A DNA stretch of 64,000 bases from NCBI RefSeq assembly GCF_947258355.1, contig NZ_CAMYIC010000018.1, positions 62,001-126,000 of the forward strand. The letters run 5' to 3'. This stretch comes from an uncultured Allomuricauda sp. (GTDB lineage: Bacteria; Bacteroidota; Bacteroidia; Flavobacteriales; Flavobacteriaceae). The translations under genes and the position numbers were made by a program. Positions 43,841 to 51,778 of the stretch are shown in pieces. The notes under the pieces were generated by a model. The model did no database searches. It was not told the origin of the DNA and worked only from the letters and a program-made list of their open reading frames with translations. Position 1 is the first letter of the stretch. Each line of letters opens with the position of its first letter.

Positions 43841-45040
43841 CTACTCAAGAATTGGAAGCTGCAAAACTATGTGTTTATTGTGCATGCCGTTATTGTAGGA
43901 ACTCGATGTTTCATGGGATATTGTATATCCTTTCACCGCATTGAGCAACTCAACTTGGTCTTTCCATTCCATAATATTTTCTCTGTACCGATTGTTCTCC
44001 AGAGTTTCTGGCTCCAACCCTTTGCACTGATACTGCACTTCTATTTTTACAACATCTTTCAAAGCTTTTATACCAATTTTGAAGTGTTGATCTATAACAC
44101 CGTTTATGTTGGAGAGTTCAACAATATTTTCAAAAAGCATAAGTATCACAAATGATGGAATTACAGCTTCCTTTGCTTGAATATCGTCCTTTTCGATGGA
44201 TATGGTATAATCAAACGAATCATCATATCTCAACTTCTGAAGCTTTAAATACCAGTGTAGCATATCAATCTCGTTGTAGAGCGATACAGAGTCCTTGCCA
44301 AGTTGTTTTAAATAAAATCGAACAAGCCTGCTGAAAGTGGAAAAATAATCCAGGGCTGATTTTGTGTTCTGACTTGTAATGAAGTATTGGATGGCGTTCA
44401 AGGCATTAAAGACAAAATGTGGATTAAGTTGCGAATTGAAGGCTTTTAGCTTCAACTCCAACATTTCTTCACTTATTTGTATGAGTTTCCTGTGTTTTTC
44501 AATAAGTTCCCGGTTCGCTCTAACACTTTTAATTTTTATAGCACAAACCGAAGCTATTGCGGAGAGCATTTTTAGATGTCGTTCGGAAAAAAAACTTTTC
44601 TCTGGATGCTCACAATCAATTACACCGTACAGTTTGTCCTCGTGCATAATTGGAACACATATTTCCGAGAGTCTAATGTCGTCATCAACTATGTAACGGG
44701 AATCTTGTGAGGTGTCCGAAATCAATTCTGGTTTTCTGGTTTTTGCTACGCTTCCAGTAATTCCTTGGCCAATGGTAATTTCCACTGGGTTGTAAATTGT
44801 TTGGTCTTTTGGACTTTTTGGACCATAGGCAGCTTTTTGGACGAGTAAATTTTCATTTTCGTCCACCAAATAGATTACACAGTCTACAAATCCTAATTTC
44901 GAGATACAGTTTTTTGCGACATCCCATAAAATATCTTCTTCATTTTCCTTGCCCATGAGCGATTTGGAAAAATATATAAGAATGTCTTCAAACTGTTCAG
45001 TTTCCACAGTATCAGAGGGTTGGTTAGTGTTTTGGGTCAT
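43841..45040 (-). CDS. GAF-domain histidine kinase of the LytS/YehU type, ATPase domain degenerate
   Basis: A 399-residue soluble protein. Residues about 15-165 form a GAF domain (DVAKNCISKLGFVDCVIYLV, LYGVIDCEHPEKSFFSERHL). The His-kinase dimer region has the LytS-type phosphoacceptor LNPHFVFNALNAIQYF. The ATP-binding part is unusual: the N box reads FENIVELSN rather than ENAIKHG, and no DxGxG box follows. No response regulator lies next to it. It may sense without phosphorylating, or pair with another kinase. Confidence 0.82.
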   Translation of the reverse strand: MTQNTNQPSDTVETEQFEDILIYFSKSLMGKENEEDILWDVAKNCISKLGFVDCVIYLVDENENLLVQKAAYGPKSPKDQTIYNPVEITIGQGITGSVAKTRKPELISDTSQDSRYIVDDDIRLSEICVPIMHEDKLYGVIDCEHPEKSFFSERHLKMLSAIASVCAIKIKSVRANRELIEKHRKLIQISEEMLELKLKAFNSQLNPHFVFNALNAIQYFITSQNTKSALDYFSTFSRLVRFYLKQLGKDSVSLYNEIDMLHWYLKLQKLRYDDSFDYTISIEKDDIQAKEAVIPSFVILMLFENIVELSNINGVIDQHFKIGIKALKDVVKIEVQYQCKGLEPETLENNRYRENIMEWKDQVELLNAVKGYTISHETSSSYNNGMHNKHIVLQLPILE

Positions 45041-45072
45041 AATGTAAGAAAAATATGGGAATGTTCGGATAT

Positions 45073-45103
45073 AAAAAAAGCGCTCCGTTGTTATGGAGCG
45101 CTT
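45073..45103 (-). terminator. Rho-independent terminator of the sigma-factor operon
   Basis: AAGCGCTCC (45078-45086) and GGAGCGCTT (45095-45103) form a perfect 9-bp stem. On the minus strand it is followed by a run of T. It ends transcription coming from the beta-barrel gene at 45150, before the histidine kinase gene. Confidence 0.85.
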
Positions 45104-45149
45104 AACTGATTGCTTAAAGGAGCAATCTTCCTAACCAACTTCTTTAATG

Positions 45150-46613
45150 CTAAAACCTGAAGCTAAAGCCACTATAAACCCCAATGGAATAGGGTTGAAA
45201 ATTACCGGATACATTGGAGAAGGTATTCAATTGATACTTGAATACAGGTTCAACATTGATTCTGATTTTTGGTGAAAACTGATAATTAAGCCCCATGCCT
45301 ACGTTGGCACTAAAATTCAACGAATTAATATTATTGGCCTCGCCCATTTCAGTTACAAGATTATTGGACTCCAACAACACAGAATTGTCCACAAGGAACA
45401 GGGAGCTGACACCTCCAATAAGGTCAACCCCGAATTTTTTGTCCAAAACAGCATAATTTATTTCCAGTGGAACCTCAATGTAACCAAGTTGTTGCACCAT
45501 TTTACCATCCAAGGAAGGAGCCTCGCTCAACGCAATCTCTTTGGAACTGATGGCAGGAGAACTTTTTGCATTTTCCTTGCTTTGAACTATAATGGAGGTA
45601 GAGTTTTGGTTATAATCAATATTGGCTATTTTATCGGTGGAGGCAGCGCGAAGGGTGGAGGAGAAAACTACATCGTTGGTGCTGTACCCATAGTCTACCC
45701 GGTGAACCCCTGAACGTATTTTGAGCTTTTTGCCCAATTCATAGGCAACAGTAAGGCCGTAGCTTAAATTAAGCTGCCCGGATTTTGAGTTGGTGGAGAA
45801 ATCCGGACCAACAGGGGAACCGTCTCCCGAAGCGTCAAAATATACGGGTGCCAAAGAGGGACCTACCGACCATTTGCCAGGTTTATTTGTAGCAATAACT
45901 TCCTCTTCTATGTCTTTCTGCTCTTCAATAGCATCATAAATGGATTGTTTTTCAGCCTCCTCTTTTTTCTCTGTGTTTTGTGCAATCTGATTTGTATTCT
46001 CCGAGATTTCACCAATTGGTTGCCTTAAAACAGGCTTACTTTCGCTATTCTTAATCGCAATAGCTTCATTGGTTACAGAACCATCATCCTTTTTTGACTG
46101 AATAATTTGAGATTCCGACACCTTTGTGTTGGCTTGGGCTTTATCAAATACATTATTACCATTTGATTTGGAGGCAGTATTTTCGGCAACTGCTGCTACA
46201 CTGCTCTCAACCATTCTGTTATCTATGGATTGATTGCCTTTTTGATTTTCAGTCTTTTTAATTTCAGAATCGTTTACCAAGCTTTCTCCCTTCTCTGAAA
46301 CCATAGGAGGTTTGTTAACATCTTCGCTACTATTCTCTTCAGTGATTTTTGACGAACTAGGAACCAAAGTGTTTTCCTTATCGGAAATTTCATATTTGTT
46401 TATTGGTTCTTCTGCAAATGGTTTGAGAACCAACAACATGATTGCAATGGCAGCGGCAATACCACCCAAGCCCCACCAAATTGGTATGGCACGCTTCTTT
46501 TGTTTCTTTTTGTCCAAAGAGGCTTCAATGGAGTTCCATACCTTTTGGTCCGGAACATCTTGAAAGTCCTGAAAACGTTCTTTGAACAACTGCTCTAAAT
46601 TCTTTTTCCCCAT
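45150..46613 (-). CDS. Inner-membrane-anchored protein with long linker and C-terminal outer-membrane beta-barrel
   Basis: A 487-residue protein with an odd layout. Residues 1-43 are cytoplasmic and charged (LEQLFKERFQDFQDVPDQKV), like the start of anti-sigma factors. Residues about 46-64 are one membrane helix (WWGLGGIAAAIAIMLLVL). Residues 65-245 form a Ser/Asn/Glu/Lys-rich linker of low complexity. The rest, from KWSVGPSLAPVYFD, is a barrel of the OMP_b-brl_2 type that ends in Phe (YSGFSFRF), the normal outer-membrane signal. It lies 11 bases after the ECF sigma gene. A signal-peptide role for the helix cannot be ruled out. Confidence 0.8.
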   Translation of the reverse strand: MGKKNLEQLFKERFQDFQDVPDQKVWNSIEASLDKKKQKKRAIPIWWGLGGIAAAIAIMLLVLKPFAEEPINKYEISDKENTLVPSSSKITEENSSEDVNKPPMVSEKGESLVNDSEIKKTENQKGNQSIDNRMVESSVAAVAENTASKSNGNNVFDKAQANTKVSESQIIQSKKDDGSVTNEAIAIKNSESKPVLRQPIGEISENTNQIAQNTEKKEEAEKQSIYDAIEEQKDIEEEVIATNKPGKWSVGPSLAPVYFDASGDGSPVGPDFSTNSKSGQLNLSYGLTVAYELGKKLKIRSGVHRVDYGYSTNDVVFSSTLRAASTDKIANIDYNQNSTSIIVQSKENAKSSPAISSKEIALSEAPSLDGKMVQQLGYIEVPLEINYAVLDKKFGVDLIGGVSSLFLVDNSVLLESNNLVTEMGEANNINSLNFSANVGMGLNYQFSPKIRINVEPVFKYQLNTFSNVSGNFQPYSIGVYSGFSFRF

Positions 46614-46624
46614 CGTTAATCTAT

Positions 46625-47155
46625 TTAAGCAATGTTTATTTTGGCTTTTTCTATTTTATCCCTCAAAATGGCTTTGGCCCTGGCCAAATTCGATTTTGAT
46701 GTTCCAGTGGATGTCCCCAACATCTCACTGATTTCTTTGTGACTATAGCCGTCCAGTACATAAAGGTTAAAGGTTAACCTGTATTTATTTGGAAGTTCTT
46801 GAATGTATCCCAACAATGTGGATAGGCTTATGTCTGTATCTTCGGTATTTACTTCTACCTCATCTTCGGTATTTTCCGAAACCACGTTGAGGTATTGATT
46901 GTTTCTGTATTTCTGTAGTATAGTGTTTACGGTTATCCTTTTGATCCACCCTTCAAACGAACCTTTAAAACTGAACTGATCCACTTTGTCGAATATGGTC
47001 ATAAAACTGTCGTGCAGATTGTCTTCCGCCTCGGTTTTATTACGAGAGTACTTCAGGCACATTCCAAAAAGAACCCCCGAATATCTTCGGTAGAGTTCTG
47101 CTTGGGCCTGTCGCTTTCCCTTTTTACAGTTATGTATCAGTTCTTCAAGATCCAA
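46625..47155 (-). CDS. ECF-family RNA polymerase sigma factor
   Basis: A 176-residue sigma-70 family protein. Region 2 has KRQAQAELYRRYSGVLFGMC and TEAEDNLHDSFMTIFDKV. Region 4 has YIQELPNKYRLTFNLYVLDG and the helix-turn-helix GYSHKEISEMLGTSTGTSKS. It is the first gene of a two-gene unit with the anchored beta-barrel protein, which is the likely regulator or target. A small lipoprotein gene lies 26 bases upstream on the same strand and may be co-transcribed. Confidence 0.94.
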   Translation of the reverse strand: MDLEELIHNCKKGKRQAQAELYRRYSGVLFGMCLKYSRNKTEAEDNLHDSFMTIFDKVDQFSFKGSFEGWIKRITVNTILQKYRNNQYLNVVSENTEDEVEVNTEDTDISLSTLLGYIQELPNKYRLTFNLYVLDGYSHKEISEMLGTSTGTSKSNLARAKAILRDKIEKAKINIA

Positions 47156-47181
47156 ATGTTGGTCAATTCTGGATTACTGTT

Positions 47182-47622
47182 TTAATTACCGGTTTGTTGC
47201 TCAGCTACGGGAACCGTGTATTCCAAATAGGTAGGGTCTCCATTTTCATCATCACCTGCAAAAAACCTAAAAGTATACTCATTGGTATAAATCACATTGA
47301 ACCTTAAAGTAGCTACAACTTCTTCCAAAGCTTGGGTACAAGCTCTGTTTTCATCTGTTAGTACAGAACCTATTACCACTATGTCGCGGCCGGTTTGATC
47401 TGTTTGTACCACATCAAAACCTTCAAAAAAAGTACAACCATTAGGCCTAATAAAGGTTACTTCAATGTCATAGGTTTTACCAAATTCAAACAACTCGGGC
47501 ATATCGGCCTCGATTGTATTTAAGGCAGTAAAGTAAAAGTTTGGGGAGTCATCATCCACTTCACAAGAGGTGAACCATGCGCATGCCACAATTAAAATAA
47601 AGGGCATCAACACTTTTTTCAT
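47182..47622 (-). CDS. Hypothetical lipoprotein
   Basis: A 146-residue lipoprotein with a lipobox ending at Cys20 (WFTSCEVDD). The acidic residues after the Cys favour export to the outer face. The mature part is a predicted beta-sandwich with two further Cys (RPNGCTFFEGF and ENRACTQAL), which may form a disulfide. I do not recognise the family. It lies between recA and the sigma-factor gene on the same strand. Confidence 0.78.
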   Translation of the reverse strand: MKKVLMPFILIVACAWFTSCEVDDDSPNFYFTALNTIEADMPELFEFGKTYDIEVTFIRPNGCTFFEGFDVVQTDQTGRDIVVIGSVLTDENRACTQALEEVVATLRFNVIYTNEYTFRFFAGDDENGDPTYLEYTVPVAEQQTGN

Positions 47623-47719
47623 AGTAATCCTTTACCCCTTAGATGTGCAGTGCATACAAGGGTTGCGTAGGATTTTCACCACCAAAACGATGTTTTTCCC
47701 AATTTAAGCGAAAAAAAGC

Positions 47720-48727
47720 CTATTCACTTACAGCTGCAATAGCTTCTCTTATTTTACTTTCTAATTCTTCGGACAGTTCTGGATTGTCCATAAGCAGTGA
47801 TTTTACCGCATCCCTTCCTTGGCCAAGCTTGGTATCTCCATAGCTGAACCAGGAACCGCTCTTCTTGACTATTTCATATGCAACTCCCAAATCGAGAATT
47901 TCCCCGATTTTTGAAATTCCTTCACCATACATAATATCAAACTCGGCAGTTTTAAAAGGAGGGGCCACTTTGTTTTTCACTACTTTGACCCTTGTCTTGT
48001 TTCCTTGTACATCCCCATCGGTACTTTTGATTTGTGTGGAGCGTCTAATATCCAGTCGTACAGAAGCATAGAATTTAAGGGCGTTACCACCAGTGGTCGT
48101 TTCGGGATTTCCAAACATCACACCGATTTTTTCCCTTAACTGGTTTATAAAAATCACAGTACATTTTGTTTTGCTTATGGTGGAAGTCAATTTTCTTAAT
48201 GCCTGTGACATTAAACGGGCGTGCAATCCCATTTTGGAATCTCCCATTTCTCCCTCTATTTCACTTTTTGGGGTAAGGGCGGCTACAGAGTCCACAATTA
48301 CGATGTCGATGGCGCCGGAACGAATCAGATTATCTGCAATTTCCAAAGCTTGTTCGCCATGATCGGGTTGGGATATTATTAAATTGTCGATATCAACGCC
48401 AAGTTTTTTTGCGTAAAAACGATCAAAAGCATGTTCTGCATCAATAAATGCGGCAATACCACCTGCTTTTTGAGCTTCGGCTATGGCATGCAGAGTCAAT
48501 GTGGTCTTACCGGAAGATTCCGGACCATAGATTTCGACCACCCTTCCTCTTGGGTATCCGCCAACCCCAAGGGCTATATCCAGTCCCAGTGAGCCAGAAG
48601 GAATTACCTCTACATCTTCAACAACACTGTCCCCCATTTTCATGACAGCACCTTTACCGTAGGTTTTGTCCAACTTGTCCAATGTAAGTTTGAGGGCTTT
48701 TAATTTTGCTTCTTTCTCTTTGCTCAT
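47720..48727 (-). CDS. recA: Recombinase RecA
   Basis: A 335-residue DNA strand-exchange protein. It has Walker [11 protein letters not shown] (from residue 68), [16 protein letters not shown], the Walker B region [19 protein letters not shown], the loop-2 area [20 protein letters not shown] and a short acidic C-terminus. ATG 48727 ([10 protein letters not shown]) is the family start; a longer in-frame version runs 42 residues into the leader and is rejected. The leader has an AGCT hairpin (48836-48851). No clear SOS box is seen. Confidence 0.98.
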   Translation of the reverse strand: MSKEKEAKLKALKLTLDKLDKTYGKGAVMKMGDSVVEDVEVIPSGSLGLDIALGVGGYPRGRVVEIYGPESSGKTTLTLHAIAEAQKAGGIAAFIDAEHAFDRFYAKKLGVDIDNLIISQPDHGEQALEIADNLIRSGAIDIVIVDSVAALTPKSEIEGEMGDSKMGLHARLMSQALRKLTSTISKTKCTVIFINQLREKIGVMFGNPETTTGGNALKFYASVRLDIRRSTQIKSTDGDVQGNKTRVKVVKNKVAPPFKTAEFDIMYGEGISKIGEILDLGVAYEIVKKSGSWFSYGDTKLGQGRDAVKSLLMDNPELSEELESKIREAIAAVSE

Positions 48728-48901
48728 GGTAAAAATTATTAGGAAGGCTAAAATACCATTTCTTTCAACATGCCACAAAAGCCACGCAACCTTTTTAATA
48801 ACAATACATCTTAACTGTACTAACTCATCTATATAGAGCTGATTATAGCTCATAATTGCTAGGAGAGAGAAAATTCATCTATGAAAAAGAGGAAGTGGAT
48901 T

Positions 48902-48931
48902 AAAGGGGCCAGTTTTGTGGCCCTTTTGATT
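48902..48931 (+). terminator. Orphan terminator-like hairpin between recA and trhO
   Basis: AAAGGGGCCA (48902-48911) pairs over 10 bp with TGGCCCTTTT (48918-48927) around a 6-base loop. It has the shape of an intrinsic terminator on the + strand, yet no + strand gene precedes it. A 21-codon frame (48881-48946) covers it but lacks support as a gene. It may end a short transcript or be a double-strand stop toward recA. Confidence 0.55.
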
Positions 48932-48958
48932 TACTCTGTCTTGTAATCCCTATCTTTG
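48924..48958 (+). promoter_or_regulatory. trhO promoter
   Basis: TTTTG (48924-48928) is followed after 22 bases by TATCTTTG (48951-48958), an exact -7 match. The transcript would begin some 35 bases before ATG 49003. The -33 box overlaps the right arm of the hairpin at 48902-48927. Confidence 0.6.
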
Positions 48959-49002
48959 CAGCAAATTTTAAAGAACCATTCTTTAACTTAATCAGGTATA
49001 GC

Positions 49003-50034
49003 ATGCAACTGTACAATACATTAAGTGCAAAAGAAAGGGAGGCGCTTATTGAGGAAGCCGGTAAAGAACGGCTTACCATCTCTTTCTATAAATATGCACA
49101 TATAGGCAACCCCCAAATTTTGAGGAACCATCTTTTTTTGGCCTGGAACGATATGGAAGTCCTTGGTCGAATTTACGTCGCCAACGAAGGGATAAATGCA
49201 CAGCTTTCGGTTCCCGCCGAAAATTTCAACATTTTTAAGGAGCATTTGGATAGCATCTCATTTTTGGAAAATGTGCGATTGAACATTGCTATCGAACAGG
49301 ATAATAAGTCTTTCTTGAAGCTGAAAGTAAAGGTCCGCAAAAAAATCGTGGCAGATGGTTTAAACGATGACACATTTGATGTGACCAACAAAGGCATTCA
49401 TGTAGGTGCGGAACAGTTCAATGAACTTATTGAAGACGAGAACACCGTTTTGGTAGATATGCGGAACCACTACGAAAGTGAAATAGGTCATTTTAAAAAT
49501 GCCGTTACTCCCGATGTGGATACCTTCCGTGATTCCCTCGACATTATTGAACAGGATTTGGCGGAACACAAGGAAGATAAAAAGTTGGTGATGTACTGCA
49601 CTGGAGGTATCCGTTGCGAAAAAGCCAGTGCATACTATAAACACAAAGGCTTTAAAAATGTCTATCAGCTGGAAGGTGGGATCATCGAGTACACCCGACA
49701 AGTAAGGGAAAAGCAATTGGAAAATAAGTTCCTTGGCAAAAATTTTGTTTTCGACCATAGAAGGGGTGAGCGTATTTCTGATGAGGTGATTGCACACTGT
49801 CACCAATGTGGAAAACCATGTGATACGCATGTAAATTGTGCCAATGAAGCCTGTCATTTACTTTTTATCCAGTGTGAGGAGTGCGCAGAAAAAATGGACA
49901 ATTGCTGTTCCCAAGAATGTATGGAAGTACATGCGCTGCCCTATGAGGAACAAAAACGTTTACGTAAGGGCAAGGGTGCTAGTAACAAAATATTCAAAAA
50001 AGGACGTTCCCCAGTCTTGAAATACAAAAGTTAG
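49003..50034 (+). CDS. trhO: tRNA uridine-34 hydroxylase TrhO (rhodanese-related)
   Basis: This 343-residue protein makes 5-hydroxyuridine at tRNA position 34. An N-terminal acylphosphatase-like domain (RIYVANEGINAQLSVPAENF) is followed by a rhodanese domain with the active-site MYCTGGIRCEKASAYYKHKG. A Cys-rich zinc-type tail (HCHQCGKPCDTH and CEECAEKMDNCC) comes next. The C-terminus is basic. It is a single gene with its own promoter. Confidence 0.94.
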   Translation: MQLYNTLSAKEREALIEEAGKERLTISFYKYAHIGNPQILRNHLFLAWNDMEVLGRIYVANEGINAQLSVPAENFNIFKEHLDSISFLENVRLNIAIEQDNKSFLKLKVKVRKKIVADGLNDDTFDVTNKGIHVGAEQFNELIEDENTVLVDMRNHYESEIGHFKNAVTPDVDTFRDSLDIIEQDLAEHKEDKKLVMYCTGGIRCEKASAYYKHKGFKNVYQLEGGIIEYTRQVREKQLENKFLGKNFVFDHRRGERISDEVIAHCHQCGKPCDTHVNCANEACHLLFIQCEECAEKMDNCCSQECMEVHALPYEEQKRLRKGKGASNKIFKKGRSPVLKYKS

Positions 50035-50096
50035 CATTTCACTGCTGCAACAAATTGTAGTATATTTACAACTAGTAATTTTTATGAACCCTTTTT

Positions 50097-50119
50097 AAGG
50101 AAGTGCTTTAAACTTCCTT
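50097..50119 (+). other. Hairpin in the leader of ricT
   Basis: AAGGAAGT (50097-50104) and ACTTCCTT (50112-50119) form an 8-bp stem around a short A/T-rich loop, 18 bases before ATG 50137. No T run follows. It may end the trhO message or control translation of the next gene. Confidence 0.4.
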
Positions 50120-50136
50120 GAATCAAGATATTAAAT

Positions 50137-51297
50137 ATGGCGTGTAGCAGTTGTTCAACCGGCAAGGATGGACAACCGCGTGGTTGCAAGAACAATGGAA
50201 CTTGTGGCACTGATGGTTGTAATAAGCTAACAGTCTTTGACTGGCTTTCCAATATGTCGTTGCCCAACGGTCAAAAACCCTTTGATTGCGTTGAGGTACG
50301 TTTCAAAAATAGTAGAAAGGAATTTTTTAGAAATACGGAGGATCTTACATTGTCCATAGGTGATGTAGTGGCCACTCAGGCCAAATCCGGGCACGATGTC
50401 GGTGTGGTTACCCTTACAGGTGAATTGGTAAGGATACAGATGAAACGTAAAAAAGTGTCCCCCGATGATAAGACAATCCCAAAAATTTACAGGAAAGCAA
50501 GTCAAAGAGACATCGATATTTGGCAAAAGTGCAGGGACAAAGAAGAGGAGATAAAAAAACGCTCCAGGGAAATAGCTATTTCATTAAAACTTCAAATGAA
50601 GTTGAGCGATGTGGAATTTCAAGGAGATGGTTCCAAAGCCACATTTTATTATACAGCCGATGAAAGGGTGGATTTTAGGCAATTGATAAAGGACATGGCC
50701 AAAGCCTTTGGCATTCGAATAGAAATGCGTCAAATAGGGTATAGGCAAGAGGCCCAGCGATTGGGTGGAATTGGATCTTGTGGTCGCGAACTTTGTTGCT
50801 CCACTTGGTTAACGGATTTCAGATCTGTAAGTACTGCATCAGCCAGGTACCAACAATTGGCTCTGAACCCTCAAAAGTTGGCTGGCCAATGTGGTAAACT
50901 TAAATGTTGCCTCAACTACGAATTGGATATGTATTTGGAAGCACTTAAAAACTTTCCACCATCCGATTGTAAGTTAAAGACCAAAAAAGGGATTGCATTT
51001 TGCCAAAAAGCGGATATTTTTAAAGAGACACTATGGTTCTCTTATAAGGACGAGCCAGCAACATGGCATACCCTCAGCAAAGACCAAGTATTGGAAATCT
51101 TGGAACTGAACAAGAAAAATGAGAAAATCGCCAGTTTAGAAGAATACGCCGCTGATAATGTGATAGAAGAAAAAACTACTTTCGAAAATGTAGTTGGGCA
51201 AGATAGCCTTACACGATTTGATAGACCGAAAAGGAAAAAACGCAGAAAGAAAAAACGCAGAAAACCAAAATCTAAAGCATCTTCCAATGCGAAATAA
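50137..51297 (+). CDS. ricT: RicT/YaaT-like PSP1-domain protein
   Basis: A 386-residue protein with a Cys-rich N-terminal tail (MACSSCSTGKDGQPRGCKNN with further Cys), then the PSP1/RicT core. Core landmarks are FDCVEVRFKNSRKEFFRN, DVEFQGDGSKATFYYTADER and the Cys segment GSCGRELCCSTWL with GQCGKLKCCLNYELD. In Bacillus, RicT works in an Fe-S complex acting on RNA maturation. The C-terminus is a Lys/Arg-rich tail (KRKKRRKKKRRK). Its end overlaps gldH by 11 bases. Confidence 0.88.
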   Translation: MACSSCSTGKDGQPRGCKNNGTCGTDGCNKLTVFDWLSNMSLPNGQKPFDCVEVRFKNSRKEFFRNTEDLTLSIGDVVATQAKSGHDVGVVTLTGELVRIQMKRKKVSPDDKTIPKIYRKASQRDIDIWQKCRDKEEEIKKRSREIAISLKLQMKLSDVEFQGDGSKATFYYTADERVDFRQLIKDMAKAFGIRIEMRQIGYRQEAQRLGGIGSCGRELCCSTWLTDFRSVSTASARYQQLALNPQKLAGQCGKLKCCLNYELDMYLEALKNFPPSDCKLKTKKGIAFCQKADIFKETLWFSYKDEPATWHTLSKDQVLEILELNKKNEKIASLEEYAADNVIEEKTTFENVVGQDSLTRFDRPKRKKRRKKKRRKPKSKASSNAK

Positions 51298-51778
51298 ATT
51301 TTTGTTACTACTGATTGCAGTTCTTGCCCTATCATCCTGCAATGAGTTGTTGGTGTATTCCGATTATAAACCCATTAAGGAAGGGAAATGGGAGATGAAC
51401 CGCGGGGTCGACTTTCAATTCTCCGAACTGGACTCCACGCAGACCTATAACCTGTTCATCAATATTAGGAATGATGATACATTTGCCTTTAGCAATTTAT
51501 TTCTGATTACCGAATTGGAATATCCGAGCGGTAATACCGTTAAGGATACATTGGAATACAGAATGGCCGAACCCAATGGGGAATGGTTGGGAAAAGGAAT
51601 GGGAAGCGTCAAGGAAAGTAAACTTTGGTACAAGGAAAAGATCGATTTTCCGAATTCTGGCGTATATAAAGTGAATGTTTCCCATGCCATGCGTAAAAAT
51701 GGCGATGTGGAAGGCCTTCATGTTTTAGAAGGAGTAACAGATGTTGGTTTGGAAATAGAAAAAGCACCCAAATTATAA
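51287..51778 (+). CDS. gldH: Gliding motility lipoprotein GldH
   Basis: A 163-residue lipoprotein. The lipobox gives Cys18 (LALSSCNEL). The mature part has VYSDYKPIKEGKWEM and YNLFINIRNDDTFAFSNLFL, then LEYRMAEPNGEWLGKGMGSV, which mark GldH, a protein needed for flavobacterial gliding. ATG 51287 is used; a longer in-frame start lies in ricT and would bury the signal peptide. It overlaps ricT and touches the next gene by one base. Confidence 0.9.
   Translation: MRNKFLLLLIAVLALSSCNELLVYSDYKPIKEGKWEMNRGVDFQFSELDSTQTYNLFINIRNDDTFAFSNLFLITELEYPSGNTVKDTLEYRMAEPNGEWLGKGMGSVKESKLWYKEKIDFPNSGVYKVNVSHAMRKNGDVEGLHVLEGVTDVGLEIEKAPKL

Noticed and set aside
48881..48946. A 21-codon frame between recA and trhO
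   Set aside because: It coincides with a strong hairpin, has no good promoter upstream, and may only reflect that hairpin's sequence. It is kept as part of a finding but not as a gene.
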